Below, piece by piece: positions 19,246 to 30,930 of a stretch of 64,000 nt of DNA. The notes beneath the pieces were generated by a model, which was given only the letters and a program-made list of their open reading frames with translations, had not been told where the DNA came from and made no database searches. Each line of letters starts with the position of its first letter. The first letter of the stretch is position 1. Position numbers and translations under genes: made by a program. Source of the DNA: Aspidiotus rigidus (Eukaryota > Arthropoda > Insecta > Hemiptera > Diaspididae); assembly GCA_035079385.1 (NCBI GenBank), contig JAVHKY010000063.1:558001-622000 (forward strand), in the 5' to 3' direction.

Positions 19246-19420
19246 TGTCGCGTATGATGTCGATGCCGAACTGAACTTTATTAACGAAAATGTACAGTAA
19301 TACAAATTAATTACATTTCTATGGTATGCATTAATAATGAAAATATATACGATTATCTCGTGTATTGAAGTGAATCCAGAATTTGTTGAACGAGAAGAAT
19401 ATCGAAAAGATGTCGAGATT
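19246..19420. mobile_element. 175-bp insertion inside the minus-strand Penelope copy
   Basis: The word CAACACCGGAG stands on both sides (19235-19245 and 19421-19431). The DNA between is absent from the homologous position of the opposite Penelope copy near 20040. This is a nested insertion with an 11-bp target duplication. The insert has no terminal inverted repeat I can see and no ORF, so it may be a short retroposed sequence. Confidence 0.75.
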
Positions 19421-19520
19421 CAACACCGGAGTTTTGCTTGCGGGGTAGTAATTTTTGGGAAAAATTTTTCTTTGCCGGTATTGTAAGCTCCAAAAGTGAC
19501 CGTCAAATTTATGAAGAATT

Positions 19521-19925
19521 CTACGGATGACCATTAATCATACTGCTTGATCCCCAATACGGTAAGGTACAAAACAGACTTTTCTTATTATCTAAAACTT
19601 TCTTATCAGTAGGTTTAAAAACATTATCTATAAAGCTCGAAGGGTAAGAGTTCAATTCCAACATCTTCCTGACTTTCTTCAAAACTTCGTCATGGTATGA
19701 ACGATCAGACACTGCAAGACACCTATTCTTAAGGTTTAACGCGGAGTTAATCTCACAAGATATAGATTGATTGGACTTATAATTAATCATCCTACCAGTA
19801 GCGGTAGGCTTCTCATAATGACGAAATATAAACTTATTCTTATCCCTATAATACACATGTCCAGAAAGTTAATACATCGATCTTTTTCTTTCTCAAAAGT
19901 AAATTTTATCTTTTCATGAAAGCTC
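19521..19925 (-). pseudogene. Penelope-like reverse transcriptase, C-terminal remnant
   Basis: It encodes the part of the Penelope reverse transcriptase after the catalytic palm: FTFEKEKDRCINFLDM, a frameshift, then YYRDKNKFIFRHYEKPTATG, RMINYKSNQSISCEI and the conserved segment ending SYPSSFIDNVFKP. The palm motif is not present, since the copy is 5'-truncated. Confidence 0.8.
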
Positions 19926-20040
19926 CGTAAAATTCTTCATAAATTTGATCCTAATATTTCGGTCACTTTTTGAGCTTACAATACCGGCAAAGAAGAATTT
20001 TTCTCAAAAATTAAGGACAAACTACCCCCCCAAGCAAAAG

Positions 20041-20375
20041 TCCGGTGTTGTATATCGTATACCCTGTTTTGACTGTCCCGGCGTCTACATGGGGGAGACA
20101 TGTCAACTCCTGAAGAACAGGGTCTCCCAACATCGTAACGACGTAAAGAATAAGATGATCACACTGCTTTGTCCTCACACTCTATGGAGAAAGGACATGA
20201 ATTTGATTTTGATAATGTTAAGATTTTAAGTAAAGAGAATAATACTAAGAAAAGAAAAATCATGGAAGTCATCAAAATTTTGGAGGATAAGGACAGTATT
20301 AATTTTAAAACTGACACTAATGGTTTCTGTAATGTTTATAAATCTATGATTCATGGTGATAGTAAGAACAAGTAA
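20041..20375 (+). pseudogene. Penelope-like GIY-YIG endonuclease fragment, second copy
   Basis: It reads SGVVYRIPCFDCPGVYMGET then CQLLKNRVSQHRNDVKNK. A frameshift follows, and the frame 20169-20375 carries SSHSMEKGHEFDFDNVKIL through DSKNK. It is the inverted twin of 18927-19217, and a few substitutions separate them. Confidence 0.8.
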
Positions 20376-21082
20376 TCGCGTGCTTTCGACCGAATCTCTT
20401 TTCTTTTGTATGTTTACCGTAGTATTCTGACTTTAGTATGTGCCCGTAGATGATACCCGGCGGTATCGAAACGTCGCTTCGAATAATAAATTTGAAATGT
20501 GGTGATTAAAGCCTGGTTTAAATAAAAAATTTTCTTGTTGATGTTCGTCACCACGAAGAAAAATCTGCTTATTCAAACATCAATAACTTTTTTCAACCGG
20601 GAACTTGTTTAACAGGGGGGGGGGGGGTATTTGTGGAAAACTTATACCGTTCTTCTGGAAAATTGTAGTTTTTGAGGAGTAAGATCCTTGGTTTACGCTA
20701 AAAACTTGAAGAAATCTCTAATTTCGAGCTATGAATATTATGAAGGAAAATTTTAGAAGGTGACCATCAACATTCAAATGACGCAGGAGTTTACGACCTA
20801 TTTCAGAAACTAGAAAAAATTTCAACTTCCGAACTGTATATTATACAAACAACAAATTGTGGTTCTTCTGATTTAGTTTCGGGACTTTGGACTTTTTCGA
20901 ATATGACCATGTACGTATCCGAGAGAGTGGAGGAGGACTTCATTGGGAAAATTTCGACCTGTGAATTTTACATGAGATACATTATAAGTAGAACTTGAAA
21001 AAGTTCCATAAAAAAAAAAAATTTCCACTTTTGAGTGACATTGATGGTAGAGTTTAAAAATATTTTGAAATTCGAAAGTAAC

Positions 21083-21480
21083 CTTACACAACAATTGAAA
21101 ATTTTTTGAAAATCAATGAAATGAGATAGGTAGGTCGCTTTTGAAAGTATTTCTTTTTACGCTGAATTCAGATTCGTTTTTTATTGCTCGATGGCCGATT
21201 GAGCTTTCTCGTTATAATCTTGTTTAGTTACCGGGTATCGTAGCGAAAAGCAACATTTTTTCATGCGAGCGTTGATATTGCTGCGGTTGATTGAAACTCG
21301 AGAACGACCAACACGTCTTGCAAAGATACGCGGAAACTAAACAAGGTCATAACAAGAAAACGTGATCTGCCATCAAGAAACGAAAAACGGTTCCGAATTT
21401 AACGCCAAAAATTTTTCAAGAAACGACTCATTTCATTTCATTGATTTTTAAAAAATTTCCAATTTTGGTGCAGTGTAGTA
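21083..21480. repeat. fold-back (long inverted repeat) element, about 0.4 kb
   Basis: The left half (about 21083-21245) is an imperfect reverse complement of the right half (about 21330-21480). Matched blocks include AAAATCAATGAAATGA near the outer ends and CTTGTTTAGTT near the inner ends. No ORF is present. It is probably a MITE or fold-back transposon in the intron between exons 2 and 3 of the four-repeat gene. Confidence 0.75.
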
Positions 21481-22024
21481 AATTGACCCTAATCACTCAA
21501 CTAAAATAATTGTCAAAGACAATCTTGAAAATTGATCATCGAAATCGAAATTAAGAATATTCAAATCCATTGTTATAGTGAAGAAAATCGTCAACCAGAA
21601 ATTCTGCTCAATCGGAGATAAATTCTATAAACGGCTTTAGAGGGGCTATATAGCAGAGATAAATTTTTGCTGCATGTATCTAAGTGAGTCAGTCCCTAAA
21701 AAAATCATATATCGAAAGGTAGAAAGTCTCGCCATCAAATCAATTATCAAAGTCAATAATTTAACCCGGGATAACTATATGAGTTTAATTATTAAAAACA
21801 AAGGTTGAGCTAAAGATTCGCTTTGAGTTGGACTGGATACTATGTAAGGTGCATCGTGGTGAATACTTATGTGTACGTATTATGTAGATGCAATGAAATA
21901 ACCGCAACTTGCACTGTAAATTTTAACCAATGCGCATGCTGACTTGAATGCTCGTAAAATTCTTTCTTGTTTACTTTCTGAAAATGCCTCTCATGGCTTC
22001 CACTGTACTCTCTATACAACTTAC

Positions 22025-22330
22025 CGAGAGTTATTAAATGAGCTTCTTTAATTTGCGACTCAAATTTAAAATTTTCCACCAAGGAGTGGAGAAATGTTAT
22101 TTGTATGGACGAAAGGTGAGACTTTTTGAATAAATACACGGTTGGTAAGGTTGCGCAGTACATGGCACCGTGAAACGGATCCGTCGATGACGAGTGAGAT
22201 ACATACTCCTGCCATTTTGGAATATGAATGGGGTTTATGTATGAAAGTCGTGCTACTGTTTTCGCGTAAAAACACAATTTCTGACACTCTTCGTCTCCGT
22301 TGTACGGCGAAACATGAGAAAGTTTGTCTT
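22025..22330 (-). CDS. four-repeat gene exon 2 (repeat 1), function unknown
   Basis: This 306-nt exon is bounded by acceptor GAATGTTTCAG and donor CTCG|GTAAGT, phase 1 at both ends. It encodes about 102 residues (11-112 of the model) with the repeat signature: KLCFYAK near residue 30, then MYCATLPTVYL near 69-77, followed by a hydrophobic stretch ending ENFKFES. The same pattern (Leu/Met-Cys-x2-Ala, then Cys/Asn-x(3-5)-Pro-x-hydrophobic-Tyr-Leu/Ile about 40 residues later) occurs in the next three exons. I do not recognise a named family. The segment before VYL recalls the SPxxFYVQ strand that opens extended Tudor domains, but the WYRA and DYGN parts of a Tudor domain are absent. Confidence 0.65.
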
Positions 22331-22429
22331 CTGAAACATTCAAATGAAGATTGGGGACTTGAGAAGTGAATAATTTTTTGGAGAACGAATGATTCTTTAT
22401 GTAGCCTCTCTTCGAGTTGAGTCACTTAC

Positions 22430-22460
22430 GAGAACAATACCAAAAGAAATTGCAAAACAT
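22430..22460 (-). CDS. four-repeat gene, proposed first coding exon
   Basis: A 31-nt exon encodes MFCNFFWYCS plus one base and ends at a strong donor, TCTC|GTAAGT, in phase 1. The ATG at 22460 is the first in-frame Met after an in-frame TAA at 22554-22556. The intron to the next exon is only 99 bp. Joining it to exon 2 makes a Gln codon and keeps the frame open. The alternative is a longer or different upstream exon spliced into the same place, because 5' ends cannot be proven from sequence alone. Confidence 0.5.
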
Positions 22461-23210
22461 ATTTCGAGTAATGAAAGAGAAAATCGTAGAATCAAATACC
22501 TCACGCCAGCGAAAGCTGATTGTACATACTGAGCTCAATGTGAGAAACTGTTCTTAGTTCAAAACGTATGATATCGGGCCCGCAACATGTCAAAGTTTCC
22601 AAACAGTAAATCGTAAAAATGGAAAAACAATATGGAATATTTTTCATCGTTAGCAGATCAGTGGTACTAGTGTTATTCGAACTAAAAGTTCTTTTTAACG
22701 AGGAGTAATTATCTACTTGAAGAAAATATTCTTATAACGTGACGTTGAGCATCGAATAAAAAGATGTTTTTATGCTCATTGCACGTCTTAACATTTGTTT
22801 ACAACAAAAACAAAATTCAACTGAATAATTAAAATAGGTATACAGATTTATTTGAAGAGATGTACTCAAATACGTGCAAATCGTTTTTCTCCTTTTTTTT
22901 TATAATTTTCACTCTGTAGAATGACGGTATACTTACTCGTAGACAGACAACATTAGACTAACAGATGATACGAACTATTTTTTTGTTTTGTTTTCTTCTT
23001 CTCTTTCCCGTGCGTACGTAATAGACAAAATTCTACCACGTTTATGAATGCCTGTCGATTTACGTAATCGCCGAATCCGTGGACTTGACAGAAAAATTGC
23101 CGAATCCGTGAACTCAGGAACCACTTTGCCGAATACGTACACACATTCGGCAACATGGTTCAACCAGTCTGGGACGTTTGTAATCAATTGAACATTAAAA
23201 TATTACAAGA

Positions 23211-23560
23211 CTAGCGGTTGGCGGTCAACCATGTGTTCAGTAGATATCTGTGCTTTGTAGAAATTTGAATTTTAAGGGTAAGAGCTAACTTCATACGTAT
23301 ACAACAATTCATCGATATTTTGCCAGTCGCAGTGATTAAGGAAATTGATGGACAGTAGGTAAAAAGCCTGCCATACCCCTGACGCATTACGTCAGTCTAA
23401 AACGTACTTAGTCGTTTCCTGCACAAGAAGTCGGATGTAATTTTCACATTGCTCTGTCGAACCCAGCAATTTTTCTTAGGTAGTTTCAAAATCTGACGAC
23501 GATAACTTGCAGCTTATTTTGTTAACTGCTGATTTATTGACTGTGCTAATCGAGACCAAC
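23211..23560 (-). mobile_element. Helitron-like element, 3' part (copy H4)
   Basis: Read on the minus strand it ends in ACCGCTAG followed by T, preceded by a GC-rich hairpin-prone segment, like copies ending at 57186 and 51334. Internally, near 23490-23525, it shares the TCGTCGTCAGATTTTGAAA block with the copy at 50763-51334. Its 5' end is not recognisable. Confidence 0.7.
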
Positions 23561-25274
23561 AGGGAACCTGTTTCATAGGGGGTTTCTTTTTTTATACTTT
23601 TTCTAAATAAAGATTAAACTTCGTTTCATATTACCTTGGGGGTTTGAGCTCGAAAGTTCTCCAAGTCCCTCCCCCTCTTTCAGATACAGTTCAATATTCG
23701 AAAATTTCTTAAGACCCTCTCCCATCATATACAACTTAAACGTCGAACTTTTTCCAAATCCCACTCCTACCTCCCATAGCTCCGGGGTCGAACTCAGAAT
23801 TTTAATATTGTGTTCGTTGCTCTTTCCATAACGAGCGATACTTCTCCTATTTTAAATTTATTTCTCGAACTAACTGAAGAAAACTCAAAAACTACTGAAA
23901 GAACCGTACTAGCACGACATATTTCACTGTCAAGTCTGTAATTAATTCAATACTTTCCATTAATAACGTGACACAAAAGAAAAATATCTGAATCTCAACC
24001 ACGTTCATGAAATCGTGTCATCTAGACACTCTAAAACACAAAAAAATGCTTCTCTTTTCTTCTTAGGTAGATTTTGGTGCCTTTCCTTTCTTCTAAAAGT
24101 CCGTAAAAATAGCAAACTTTCTTTGAATTTTTTCGTGCTTAGGACGTGAAAGTTACGTACACGATGAAAGAAAATGATATCGATGGAATAAAATTGCCCC
24201 TTACTCGCTTAATTTTTTCTTTTCAGTATGTTTTAAGACGATAGGTAGACCTGTCCGCAATTTTTCAGAGTGCAATTTATGCATCATCCGAGTTGGTAAT
24301 CGTTGTATAAATAGATGCATTGCCTTGGAAACAAACGTGTGCAGACAAGTGTAAATTGGTTCTTGAAAAAATGTTGTTCCAAATATAAAGGACGCGTGGA
24401 GTGGTATCGAAACAATGCAGGTAGGAGTTAAAAAGCCAAATACGATGGTAGTATTGCTGAAAGCAATTCTAATTCCAACTGCAAGTATATTACTCTCTTT
24501 TTTATCTCGTTTGTTTCCTCTTTTTTTGTTCATTCAAAAGTATTTCTTTTTTTATCACACTCGCGCGGCCTACGTATTCGAAGTGTACGAAAGTATTCTG
24601 AATTGAAAGAGCGTAATGATGAACAAGAAAAATAAGTACATTTTTCCTAAAAGTGAAATACTGTAACTGAGAGTAGCGGATACATTAGAGATACCTTATT
24701 TCCGACTGGATACGCCACAACAATCGTAATCGCCTTTTGTACACCAGCTAATGCCCTAGTTAACTTCCTCCCCGTCTCACACCAGATAGTGAATGATGAA
24801 AAAAAAAAAAAAAAATTCTTTGGTGTATAGTATTCAACTTCTCGTTCAGGTCAAAGGAGGGCAAAGAACATAAATATTGTGATCTTTTATAATTTGATTT
24901 ATTAATCCATCGTTCAAATTGAAATCTCAAAATACATGTAAGAGACAAATTTTCTGAACCATAGTGTACGGTGTTGATTCAGGCTCTAATTGTTTTCATT
25001 ACAACTTAGATCTTATGTTATGCTTTTTATCGTGCACCTTCTCGAGGACTTAATCGTCTCGACAAGAGTTTTAGGAATTACCTCTTTCTAGAAACTATTT
25101 CGAGTAATCTGTTTCCACGAAAGGAACGCTAAATATTTCTGATGTCATTGATCTCTATAATATGTTTAAAAGAGTGTGCAAAGCGAGGGTGCTAATCAAA
25201 TTGAGCGTCGAAAAAAGACAACTCGGAGTAGAAGATATGTGACTTGTGTTAGAATCCACCAATCGTTTATTATA

Positions 25275-25520
25275 TTAGGCGGGCTTCACAATAACGCAAC
25301 ATCGGTCCAACACGTGCAACTTGCGAATCTGCAACATGATAAAAATCAAATGAAAAAATAAAAGCCAATAAAACCGCAAGTTGCATGAAACTATGTGATG
25401 AATCTCGAAAATGTTTGAAAAGAAAGAATGTTGCCAATGATATTTTTCATTCGATTTTCGTCATTCTGCACATTCACAGCTTGCACGTGTTGCATCAAGG
25501 TTGCGATATCGTGTAGTACA
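25275..25520. repeat. imperfect inverted repeat, MITE-like
   Basis: CGCAACATCGGTCCAACACG near 25296 is mirrored by a reverse-complement block near 25479-25506 containing CACGTGTTGCATCAAGG. The loop holds a small ORF without motifs. A second, smaller inverted pair (GCTCGATTCACCT/AGGTGAATCGAGC) follows at about 25540 and 25640. Confidence 0.5.
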
Positions 25521-25735
25521 TCTCCTTATGCTCGATTCTATGCTCGATTCACCTTACAAAGAGGAAAGGGAAGTCGTACATATTCAATACAATTTCCCTT
25601 CCGTTTTGTGATGCAAGCGTCTCAACTCGCCTAATTCTTGAGGTGAATCGAGCATGGAAGCATTCCGTTCGCTCGATTTCATCTCAAAAACAAAGAAATG
25701 AACAAACAACCTTAATCGGCTGGAACTATTCTATC

Positions 25736-25815
25736 TAATATATAAAGTAGTACGTTTGCCAGTATGTATAATATCTGTATTGAACGCTTTTAGCTATCGA
25801 CTTGGAATTTGGCTG
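25736..25815 (+). mobile_element. Helitron-like element, 5' end only (copy H5)
   Basis: It starts TCTAATATATAAAGTAG and continues with a GT-rich, ATGTAT-rich stretch and CTATCGACTTGGAATTT, matching the first 110 bp of the full copy at 56216. Beyond 25815 the similarity is lost and RTE-like sequence on the other strand begins. Confidence 0.65.
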
Positions 25816-25819
25816 TTTT

Positions 25820-26340
25820 TCCTGTAAAACACCGGCTACTTCTTTTAATTTCTGGGGTAAGTTTCTCAGATCTCCCCCTGCTGCAGTTGCTAGATTTCCT
25901 CGCATCTCTTTTTCACCCATTTCTCCTTGTTTTCTCTGATTTTTCTTCGAATCTCGCAATGAATTTGTTTATATTCCATGGGATTACTCTTGGCTTTTCT
26001 TCTTTCTTCAATCCTTTGAAGAACGTCATCCGTCATCCATTTTTTTATTTTGGTCTTCTTCTTATGACCGACTATTTGTTCTGCCACGCTTTTTAAAGTA
26101 TCTCCCAGTAATGACTGTAACTCTTCAACATTCTGTGAATTCTCAATTCTATCCAGCTCGCCATGAATGCACGTTGAAAAGGCATTTCTTGTAGCTCCCT
26201 TCGTTACTAACGATCTAGTTTCAAATTTCTCGCTATAGGACGCCAATTTTTTTTCGGCCAACTTCAGTTCTGTGTTTCCAACTGATTCAATAGTAAAATA
26301 ATGTTCGAACGGAGGTCCTATTGAACTGATTGCGCGTAGC
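25820..26340 (-). pseudogene. RTE-like non-LTR retrotransposon remnant
   Basis: The minus-strand frame encodes KKWMTDDVLQRIEERRKAK, MEYKQIHCEIRRKI and ENKEKWVKKRCEEI. This is the linker between endonuclease and reverse transcriptase of RTE-type LINEs, widespread in animals. In-frame stops follow directly (around 25880-25900), and neither the endonuclease nor the reverse transcriptase core is present, so it is a dead fragment. Confidence 0.75.
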
Positions 26341-27367
26341 TTATTTTAGGCCCCGATTCGCATAAGATTTGGCTAAGGAGTTTTGTAATAATTCAGTGAA
26401 AAAGATGTCGATTAATTTTTTTAGATTTCATGATATTTTTTAGAAGGAGCTTGATTTTTATTGGGATGAATGTGAGAGACGCAAGACGCGTTACTTGCGT
26501 CTCCGTTACTCGCAGATGATCCGGCGGCGTAAGCTTTCAGCTATACATTGAACCTACTACGAATGCGCACGGTCATCTATCGATTTCTCAATTCTTGAAT
26601 CGAAGATTTAAAATTTGTGTAAAGAAAAATAAATGTTCAACTCTCGAGTGGAGTTCCTTAAATGTTAAGATGTGTCGTGCATTGAATAATTTAAACTACT
26701 CTTTTTATTTTAAAGAAATAAGATAGGCAGTAGGACTATGAATCATTTATCAGAGGCGTAGGTACTAAAAAAAAAGTGGATTTGGGATTCAAACCCCTAC
26801 CTTGAAATTGTTACATACATTACAATTTTGTCGAAATATACATTTTTATCACTTTATAAAAATAAACTTTTTAAAATATTCGGTATCACCACGTGACTGC
26901 GCCGTCTACGTAGAATAATAGTAGGCCTAATTTATAGTCTCTTCTCATTTTTACAAATTTTGTTGGATGACGTGTTCTTCTTCGCGCATTTCAGGATTCA
27001 TCATCAGTTGTTATCACGTGCGAGTTTTTTACATTTTTTTTTTTCAAAAAAGGAGGAGAACATACTTTGAGAAATGATATAAGATTAAGCCGATGAATTT
27101 GTTAAAATCGGTTGATTCAAAGAAAAATTAATTAAGTCAAGGTCACAGTATTTTGCTTAGAGAGAAAAACATCCAAATAAAAAAGACTGGAAATATCAAT
27201 ATTTCTGTCTAATATCGTAACAACTACGAAGAGGATTACGAGTATAATATTATACTTCACAAGAGAGAATCAAAAGTTGACACTAGAGGTAGGTATAGTT
27301 TTGTACTTTATTAAGAAAATACTAAAACTGATCATCATTAAATAAATACCGTGCTTTTGCATGTACG

Positions 27368-27575
27368 CACTGAGAAAAAAATGGTCCAAATCATCCAGTT
27401 CATTTTCTTTTGGTTGTGGTTCAACTCGCTTTTTCAGTTAGTTTGATGGCAAAATCCAGTCATACTGCCTGAGAAGCCAGTCAAAACTAACCTAAAACGG
27501 AGTCAAAGTGACCGAAAAAAAAATGAACTAGTTGATTTCCTTTATTTTTCTAATCAATACGAGTATTATTTTTCT
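27368..27575. mobile_element. probable CACTGAGA-type MITE
   Basis: It begins CACTGAGAAAAAAATGG. An inner inverted repeat pairs AATCATCCAGTTCATTTTC (27389 on) with AAAATGAACTAGTTGATT near 27520. The terminal word resembles that of the clearer element at 57514-57711. The right end is not certain. Confidence 0.45.
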
Positions 27576-28310
27576 TTCTGTGCGGAATCGTGATTAAAGA
27601 TCAAAGAAAATGCGACATTAATAGATACCTCATATCCATTATTTCCGTTATCAGCATAGGAAAAGAGGCTTAGCTCGCGAGTGCATTCAACATTCTCACA
27701 TACCTATGCATCGCGCCGTTGAAAGCAAAATAAAGTTATTCAAAGGTAGTGTAAACCGTAAAAAGAGATCGTTAATGATAACTAGAACGTGTAGTTTACC
27801 TGTACTATTGTCGGCGTATTTTTCGCACAAAAGGCAGCGGGACGATTTTCTAAAAAGGAAGGAAAAAACTTCGAAATTGATACTTAATAGACAAATGGAC
27901 TGAGCAGAATATTAACGCTGAAGTAGTTCTTATTTTCCTCTATATAAGGTTTATTTTCTGAACTATCTATTTCATCGTGATAACAACATTGTTGAATGCA
28001 AATCAACAAATACTTACAAAGAAATAGTCTAAATGATATTGGTATTACTTTAAGTAGTCTATGATGTCGTTGCGATATATACTCTCCAGTACAATACCAG
28101 CACACTGTGCATGTAACTGAGACTGTTATAACACGGAATTTATCGGTATACCTGCTAGAATTTGTAAAAATATTCTCATTCACAATAAAGGCCATTTTTC
28201 GTGCTCGTTAAACAAATTTATAGAATAAGCATATTTTTCGAATACATGTACCTAGGCCTAAGTATACTGCCCACAACACATTGTTTCAAAAAAAAAAAAA
28301 AAAAAAGGAA

Positions 28311-29050
28311 TTAACATTTTCGTCTCCACCTATGTCATTTTAGAAGAATCGGTTCCCATTATTAACATTAATTTTCAACAATTTACTACCGTCTTAGTCA
28401 TCATCGTTGCTGGTCTTCTATCCAGTTTCGTTTTACAATCTTCGCGTTTCCCGTATGGTGAATGAGCGCCAGACCACGATGAACGATCGTAATGAACAGG
28501 GCTCAGCAAGAAGAAGACGCTTATTCGTAGATGCACCTCCGTTAAACAAGTAATTTAGGAAGCGACTGTCAAGACTCAAATGTTCTCCCGCTTCACGTAA
28601 TTACCTTTCTCGCGAACATATCACACAGAAATGTACCAATTCAAGTGTCAAATAAAAACAACAATCGTCGGTGTGTATAATCGTTTACCAAACAGTTGAA
28701 CGAAGTTCACACGGGGTGCATCAACCCGTAATTATTGACGAGAAATTACACGCTTTACTCGTCATCGTCGTCTCCGTTCGAAAGCTAGTTGATTTAATTG
28801 TGGCCGTATGTGGACATAAACTAAAGGTGAAACTCTTTAAAACATACTTGCTACATTACGAGCATCGTGTCTCTATATTTGCGCGCGTGCTGCTGCAGGC
28901 AGATGTATAAGAAGGTGCATTAATTTATATAGTACTGGGCAATTCTTTAAACTTACAATATAAAAAATATAATATTATGCTCTATCTCTAAATGCAAACC
29001 TATTGTGGGTACGTATTTTGAATTTTTCTCTCCATGGTGAGAATTGAAAG
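28311..29050. other. intergenic, no gene seen
   Basis: Holds short ORFs without recognisable motifs after a poly(A) run near 28288-28307. Nothing here can be assigned. Confidence 0.4.
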
Positions 29051-29104
29051 TACGTGGTGATTTTGAAATTTTTGAGTATGCCACGAAGGCCGAGGAGTCA
29101 AGAG

Positions 29105-29290
29105 GTTATGGTTCATTACAGCAGATTCGTATACGATCCTTCAAATGTCGACCTATTTTTCCAGTGTAGCAGGCGCTGTACTCACTGCACTTCATGCGAT
29201 AGACTCCAGATTTGTCCAGGAACGGAGGAGAAGGGGGTGTTTGTGGTGCAGATAGGTGTTTCTCAGAGTACGCAGGGTGTTAAAGACTGA
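29105..29290 (-). pseudogene. Penelope-like GIY-YIG fragment
   Basis: The minus-strand frame reads PPFLDKSGVYRMKC, SEYSACYTGKIGRHLKDRI and then stops. SGVY followed by YTGKIGR is the GIY-YIG signature of Penelope-like elements. Only about 60 codons survive. Confidence 0.7.
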
Positions 29291-30874
29291 GCGATAGCCA
29301 TAATTACCCAGAATTTTCGAATTCTATAGGATACTTGACACACTTGACCCAGTAACGAGAATCATATCCATTTTTCGTCTTTTTTCCTCGAACCGAGAGG
29401 TATGAGTGCGGAGGAAGAGTTTAGAGCTTGAGCTCGGAGCGTCCACTCTCTCTTGTTACTCGAGTTTTAATATCTCTCGTCGTTTTCTTGTCAGTATGTA
29501 TTTATACCTGGTGATAGCGAGCATGCTTCGTCAAAATTGGTGATTTTTGAAATATACGTAATATATGTATTATATCTTCGTGCTTTTTTTTTTTTTATTT
29601 TTTTTATCATTTCCATATGTTCGCTCACTGTTTTCCTCAATAAGTCTATAAAATGTTTTTCATCATGACATTGCACCTCGATAAAAAGAAAAATTATTTA
29701 TTCAGATCGAGGATCTTGAAAAATCTCTGTGAGCGAAGTGGCTCAATTCGATGTGTCACTTTATTGACAGTAGAAATCGAAAACCGAAGCTTTCGTTTCG
29801 GATGATTCAATAATTCACAAAAATAAAATAATTCAAATAAAAATCGGTACGTCTATAGATACGTTTCTAAGCAAAGCTACAATCGACTAATAAATCAAAA
29901 TTATCATAGGTAACTTCTCAGATACGATTGCAGCTGAATTAGCCCCTCCATGAAAATTACGACATAACGGAAATTGTACATCGTATAAGTATTTTGTGGA
30001 GTAAAAATTTTGTTGGAGATATCAGCTTTATTTTTTGTTCCTTTCTCTCTGATGCCTGTTGAAATGAATTATGTTATATTCAGAGCTCGGATTTACTGGC
30101 TGTTGTCAGATTACTTCCTGAAGAACGGTTGAGCTGAGAGTCAATTATAAATACGTTTCAGAATGGATAAAACCTGGGAAAAAATTTCTATTTTGCCAGA
30201 AAATGCCAAAATTGGGTATAAATTCCAAATAATGCCAAATGCCCAATCTTTTTTTGCATAGAAATAAATGAAATGACGAGGTAATTTTCCTCGACCTCAC
30301 GATCTCCCTCCTCCCTGGTAAGTTTGACTTTCAAGTCTATAGGAAGCCTACGACTACGGACATTCTCATCCACGAATCGTCTTTCTGCCACTTTTCTCAC
30401 AAGTTTGCTGCTTTAAACTCATTTGTTCACCGCCTTCTACCCCCTTTCCCCTTCTCCTTTTGCTAGGGAAGTTTCTATCCTTCAGCAATTAGCTACTGCT
30501 AATATGGTTGATATTGATATCTACGGTCTTGTACGGAGTAAAGTTGCTAAGGTAGCTCACCAACGTCCACCACTTTCACTCGATCCTCCAGGATAGTTCA
30601 GAGGAAGTCTCTGTTTTAATTCCTTATCTCCCTAAATTCACATCTCTGATTGCGGATGTAATTGAGACCTGTAATAGGACTCCCTTGATCAACCCACGCC
30701 CACGAACTAGCGCATCGTGCTGTATATATGACGATGAGCTCATTAATAAGATATACTCTAATTTACCCCAATATATACGGCGGAAGTATGATACTTGTCA
30801 CTTTCTCGTTCTTTCCTGTATTTTTTACCTGACGAATTTGTAATTACTTTAGTTGCCGGTTTTCGGTTTCTCAT

Positions 30875-30930
30875 TCTGATGATGACGGTAAATGTCAAAA
30901 GACGTCTCAATGAATATATTCCGTCGTACT
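30875..30930 (+). mobile_element. decayed Penelope-like 3' tail with hammerhead-like core
   Basis: CTGATGA is followed by a TGAC/GTCA stem and then AAAGACGTC. This resembles the CTGATGA-stem-GAAACGTC tail of Penelope-like elements with the GAAAC part altered. Only this short tail can be recognised. Confidence 0.4.

Larger units (their letters stand above)
18757..20546. mobile_element. inverted pair of 5'-truncated Penelope-like retroelements
   Basis: Two copies of one element lie head to head with their 3' tails pointing outward. The minus-strand copy (about 18784-19925) keeps the end of the reverse transcriptase (HYEKPTATGRMINYKSNQ, then RCLAVSDRSYHDEVLKKVRK) and the GIY-YIG endonuclease region. 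The plus-strand copy (about 19940-20523) keeps only the endonuclease part (SGVVYRIPCFDCPGVYMGET). The tails share a small stem (TACC/GGTA) followed by CGAAACGTCGC, typical of Penelope 3' ends. Matching flanks extend the inverted repeat to 18757 and 20546. Frameshifts show that neither is active. The pair lies in an intron of the four-repeat gene. Confidence 0.85.

Noticed and set aside
20625..20640. G-run as a G-quadruplex or telomere-like tract
   Set aside because: It is a single homopolymer of about 13 G without the spaced pattern of a quadruplex. No TTAGG-type telomere repeat occurs in the window.
24201..24533. 110-codon minus-strand ORF as an upstream exon of the four-repeat gene
   Set aside because: No acceptor is visible in a suitable place and the Cys-x2-Ala / Pro-x-x-Tyr-Leu repeat pattern is absent.
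26776..26800. tRNA B-box-like GGTTTGAATCCC on the minus strand
   Set aside because: No matching acceptor stem, D arm or A box exists upstream, so a tRNA cloverleaf cannot be formed.
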